Shown here one piece after another: positions 62,262-64,000 of a stretch of 64,000 bases of DNA (the first letter of the stretch is position 1; every line of letters begins with the position of its first letter). Origin of the DNA: Kaistia algarum (lineage in GTDB: Bacteria > Pseudomonadota > Alphaproteobacteria > Rhizobiales > Kaistiaceae); the NCBI RefSeq assembly GCF_026343945.1, contig NZ_JAPKNJ010000002.1:806001-870000 (forward strand). The letters run 5' to 3'. The translations under genes and the position numbers were made by a program. Under the pieces are notes generated by a model, which searched no databases, had not been told where the DNA came from, and was given only the letters and a program-made list of their open reading frames with translations.

Positions 62262-62301
62262 ATTCGTTTCGGACCGCTTATTTCGAGAGGGGGTTGAGGC
62301 C

Positions 62302-63324
62302 TCAGTCGAAGAAGCCGAGCCGCCGCAGCAGATAGAGCACGCCAATCGACGCTGATCCGGCGATGAAGATCGCGATCAGCGTTCCATGTCCGCCCTTTTC
62401 GAGCCAGAGATCGCTCGTATTCATGCCGAAAATGCCCGTGACCAGCGTCGCGGGCATCAGCATGGCGGTCAGGATCGACAGCACATAGAGATGGCGGTTC
62501 GTCGTATTGGCGAGCTTCGCCGCGATCTCATCCTGTAGGAACCGCGCCCGATCCTGCACTTCCAGCACTTCCTGATCCAGTTCCTCGATCCGCCGGAAAA
62601 GCCGCTCTGCTGCCGCGCGCGAGCCTTCATGGGAAGGCTTGTCGGCATTGTCTTCGGCGAAGTGCTTCAGGATGCCGCGAAATGCCGTCAATTGCCGGCG
62701 AAGGCGAACGGCCGTGCGCCGGAGCGGAGCGAGGCGCTTCGATTCATCATGCAGGCGGTCATCGAGGACGCGATCCTCGATCGAATCTTCCTCGTTCCGC
62801 AGTTCGCGCAGCCTCTCCGCGATCGCGCGCAGCACCTGGGAGATCATCAACTCGAACAGCCCTACCGGACCATCGGTAACGGCATGGCCGCCATCGAGGC
62901 GATGTCGCATCAACGCGGCGGAGCGGACGGGATGCCGCCGGCCTGTGACGAGGAAGCCGTCGCCGAGGACGAAGCGCATCGGCGCCGCGCGCAGGCTGTC
63001 ATCGTCGGGATCCTCGATCGTATCGACGAAGACGCCCCACAGCATGGCGGGATCGCAATCGAGCAACGGATGTTCGTCGGTTGCGAGCAAGGTCTGACGC
63101 GCCGCCAGCGGCAGCCTCGCGAGCTTCTCGACCCAGTCCCGCGCCAGACGATCGACGAGATCGAGATGCAGCCACAGGAAGCCGTCGTTGGGATCGAACA
63201 GATCAAACGGCGTGTCGATCGGCAGGGACCGCGCCCGCCCGCTGGCGTCGAACTGGTATAGCCAGATCACGCCGGAAACCGGGCGGCTTGGGACGCTCAA
63301 GGTCGCAACGTCCTGCACATTCAT
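62302..63324 (-). CDS. CorA-family divalent cation transporter (ZntB-like)
   Basis: A 340-residue transporter with a large N-terminal cytoplasmic funnel domain, a long coiled helix (about residues 205-285) and two C-terminal helices. The GMN signature is present in LVTGIFGMNTSDLWLEKGGHG. The N-terminal FDLFDPNDGFLWLHLDLVD and the C-terminal RRLGFFD fit ZntB-type members that move Zn2+ rather than Mg2+. ATG 63324 is chosen; an in-frame ATG 15 codons upstream is possible. Confidence 0.9.
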   Translation of the reverse strand: MNVQDVATLSVPSRPVSGVIWLYQFDASGRARSLPIDTPFDLFDPNDGFLWLHLDLVDRLARDWVEKLARLPLAARQTLLATDEHPLLDCDPAMLWGVFVDTIEDPDDDSLRAAPMRFVLGDGFLVTGRRHPVRSAALMRHRLDGGHAVTDGPVGLFELMISQVLRAIAERLRELRNEEDSIEDRVLDDRLHDESKRLAPLRRTAVRLRRQLTAFRGILKHFAEDNADKPSHEGSRAAAERLFRRIEELDQEVLEVQDRARFLQDEIAAKLANTTNRHLYVLSILTAMLMPATLVTGIFGMNTSDLWLEKGGHGTLIAIFIAGSASIGVLYLLRRLGFFD

Positions 63325-63387
63325 GGGCACAGCCGTCTCTGGATCCGCTCGACGAGAATGCGGCAACATAGCAGGTGCGAAATGCGT

Positions 63388-64000
63388 CTAAGAGCCAAAA
63401 GGTGGCGATGCCGCGATCTGCCGCGCCGCAGCATGGCCGCGCCCCTCCCGGGCGAGCCTCGCGACTATGTCGGCGGCGATTTCGGCAGGCGGCTTGCCGT
63501 CGGTTCCCATCAGAGCGACGAGGTGGTCAAAGCCATCCAACTGCTCCTGGCGTTCTGGGCCATCCACGAGCAGCGGCGCCATAGCCTCGGCAAGGCTCTC
63601 GGGTCGGCAATCATACTGCAGGAACTCCGGTATGACCGGCGCATCCAGCATGATGTTGACGAGCAGCGCCGACTTGACGGTCAGGACGCGCTTGGCGAGT
63701 TCCGCCTCCCAGGGCGCCACGCGATACGCACCGACATGAGGCACGCCGGCGAGCGCCAATTCGAGCGTCACCGTCCCGGAAGCGGCGAGCGCTGCCCGCG
63801 CCGAGCGGAAGGCTGCGAGCTTGTCGTCGTGGCCGGAAACGACGCGCGGCGTGATTGGCCAGTCGCGCGTCACCTCCGTGACCATGGACAGCAGGCGCCG
63901 TGTCGTCGGCAGGACGAGCTCGAAGTCATGGCCAGCCATCGCCAGCCGGCCGAAGGTATCTCCGAACACCGAGGCAAGCCGACGTACTTCCTGCCCGCGG
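63388..64000 (-). CDS. lpxB: Lipid-A-disaccharide synthase (partial, C-terminal half)
   Basis: The window holds the last 203 codons; the N-terminus lies beyond base 64000. LpxB joins UDP-diacylglucosamine and lipid X to form the lipid A disaccharide. The visible part starts RGQEVRRLASVFGDTFGRL, the family's R-x2-E-V-x-R-L block, then ALAASGTVTLELALAGVPHVGAYRV, the donor-binding motif, and LVNIMLDAPVIPEFLQYDCRPE with the conserved PEFLQ. It is an envelope gene, consistent with the diamino-sugar enzymes at 26-29 kb. Confidence 0.94.
   Translation of the reverse strand, partial: RGQEVRRLASVFGDTFGRLAMAGHDFELVLPTTRRLLSMVTEVTRDWPITPRVVSGHDDKLAAFRSARAALAASGTVTLELALAGVPHVGAYRVAPWEAELAKRVLTVKSALLVNIMLDAPVIPEFLQYDCRPESLAEAMAPLLVDGPERQEQLDGFDHLVALMGTDGKPPAEIAADIVARLAREGRGHAAARQIAASPPFGS

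Overview
This 64 kb window is a GC-rich chromosomal segment of an alphaproteobacterium, most likely of the order Hyphomicrobiales (Rhizobiales). The evidence is family-level: an amidase and mrcA divergent from rne, the complex I accessory subunit NDUFA12, a B12-dependent NrdJ reductase with an NrdR box, an ATP12 chaperone, DUF1489 and DUF599 proteins, a Phasin_2 protein, and a Gfo/Idh plus DegT pair like the GnnA/GnnB enzymes of rhizobial lipid A. I cannot name the genus. There is no prophage, insertion sequence, rRNA operon or CRISPR array.

Layout. 0-9 kb: a partial MgtE-like gene, a short EamA transporter, mrcA, a cell-wall amidase, and divergent rne behind a long leader. 9-15 kb: NDUFA12, an Imm50-like orphan, a secreted orphan and nrdJ. 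14.8-16.8 kb: a small accessory patch with an AT-richer orphan and a RES-Xre toxin-antitoxin pair behind a palindrome. 17-24 kb: a non-coding foldback, a phasin, a D,D-carboxypeptidase with SPOR domain, a DnaJ-domain membrane protein, panC and small conserved genes. 23.8-24.7 kb: a HigBA module with a legible promoter and operator. 24.7-33 kb: YdcF, an aldo/keto reductase, the gnnA/gnnB-like pair, mgtE, tRNA-Leu(GAG), a sugar acetyltransferase, lipB, acylphosphatase and a HAD phosphatase. 33-41.5 kb: a ceramide-glucosyltransferase-like enzyme, the biotin carboxylase subunit of an acyl-CoA carboxylase, two paralogous alpha/beta hydrolases, a YARHG protein, an atypical SDR and folP-folB-folK.

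41.6-45.2 kb: a 31-bp foldback repeat, a ribbon-helix-helix-like gene coupled to a TIGR02391/HEPN-like gene, a copy of the pccB 3' end, a GST and pccB. 45-53 kb: ATP12, a pseudouridine synthase, crcB behind a fluoride riboswitch, two related secreted proteins, and azoR divergent from a TetR regulator with a perfect operator. 53-62.3 kb: a cytochrome bd locus in which cydDC and cydABX are separated by a DUF1576 membrane protein and a urea transporter, with one FNR/FixK-type box at each divergent promoter. 62.3-64 kb: a CorA/ZntB transporter and the end of lpxB.

Themes. The envelope is heavily represented: mrcA, amidase, D,D-carboxypeptidase, YdcF, the diamino-sugar enzymes, glycosyltransferase and lpxB. 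Low-oxygen physiology is represented by the cyd locus. Cofactor synthesis is represented by panC, lipB and the folate genes. Three candidate two-gene stress or defence modules lie in non-core patches (15.8, 24 and 42 kb). The RHH-HEPN pair at 42 kb and the DUF1576/urea-transporter pair inside the cyd locus are the best candidates for undescribed systems.
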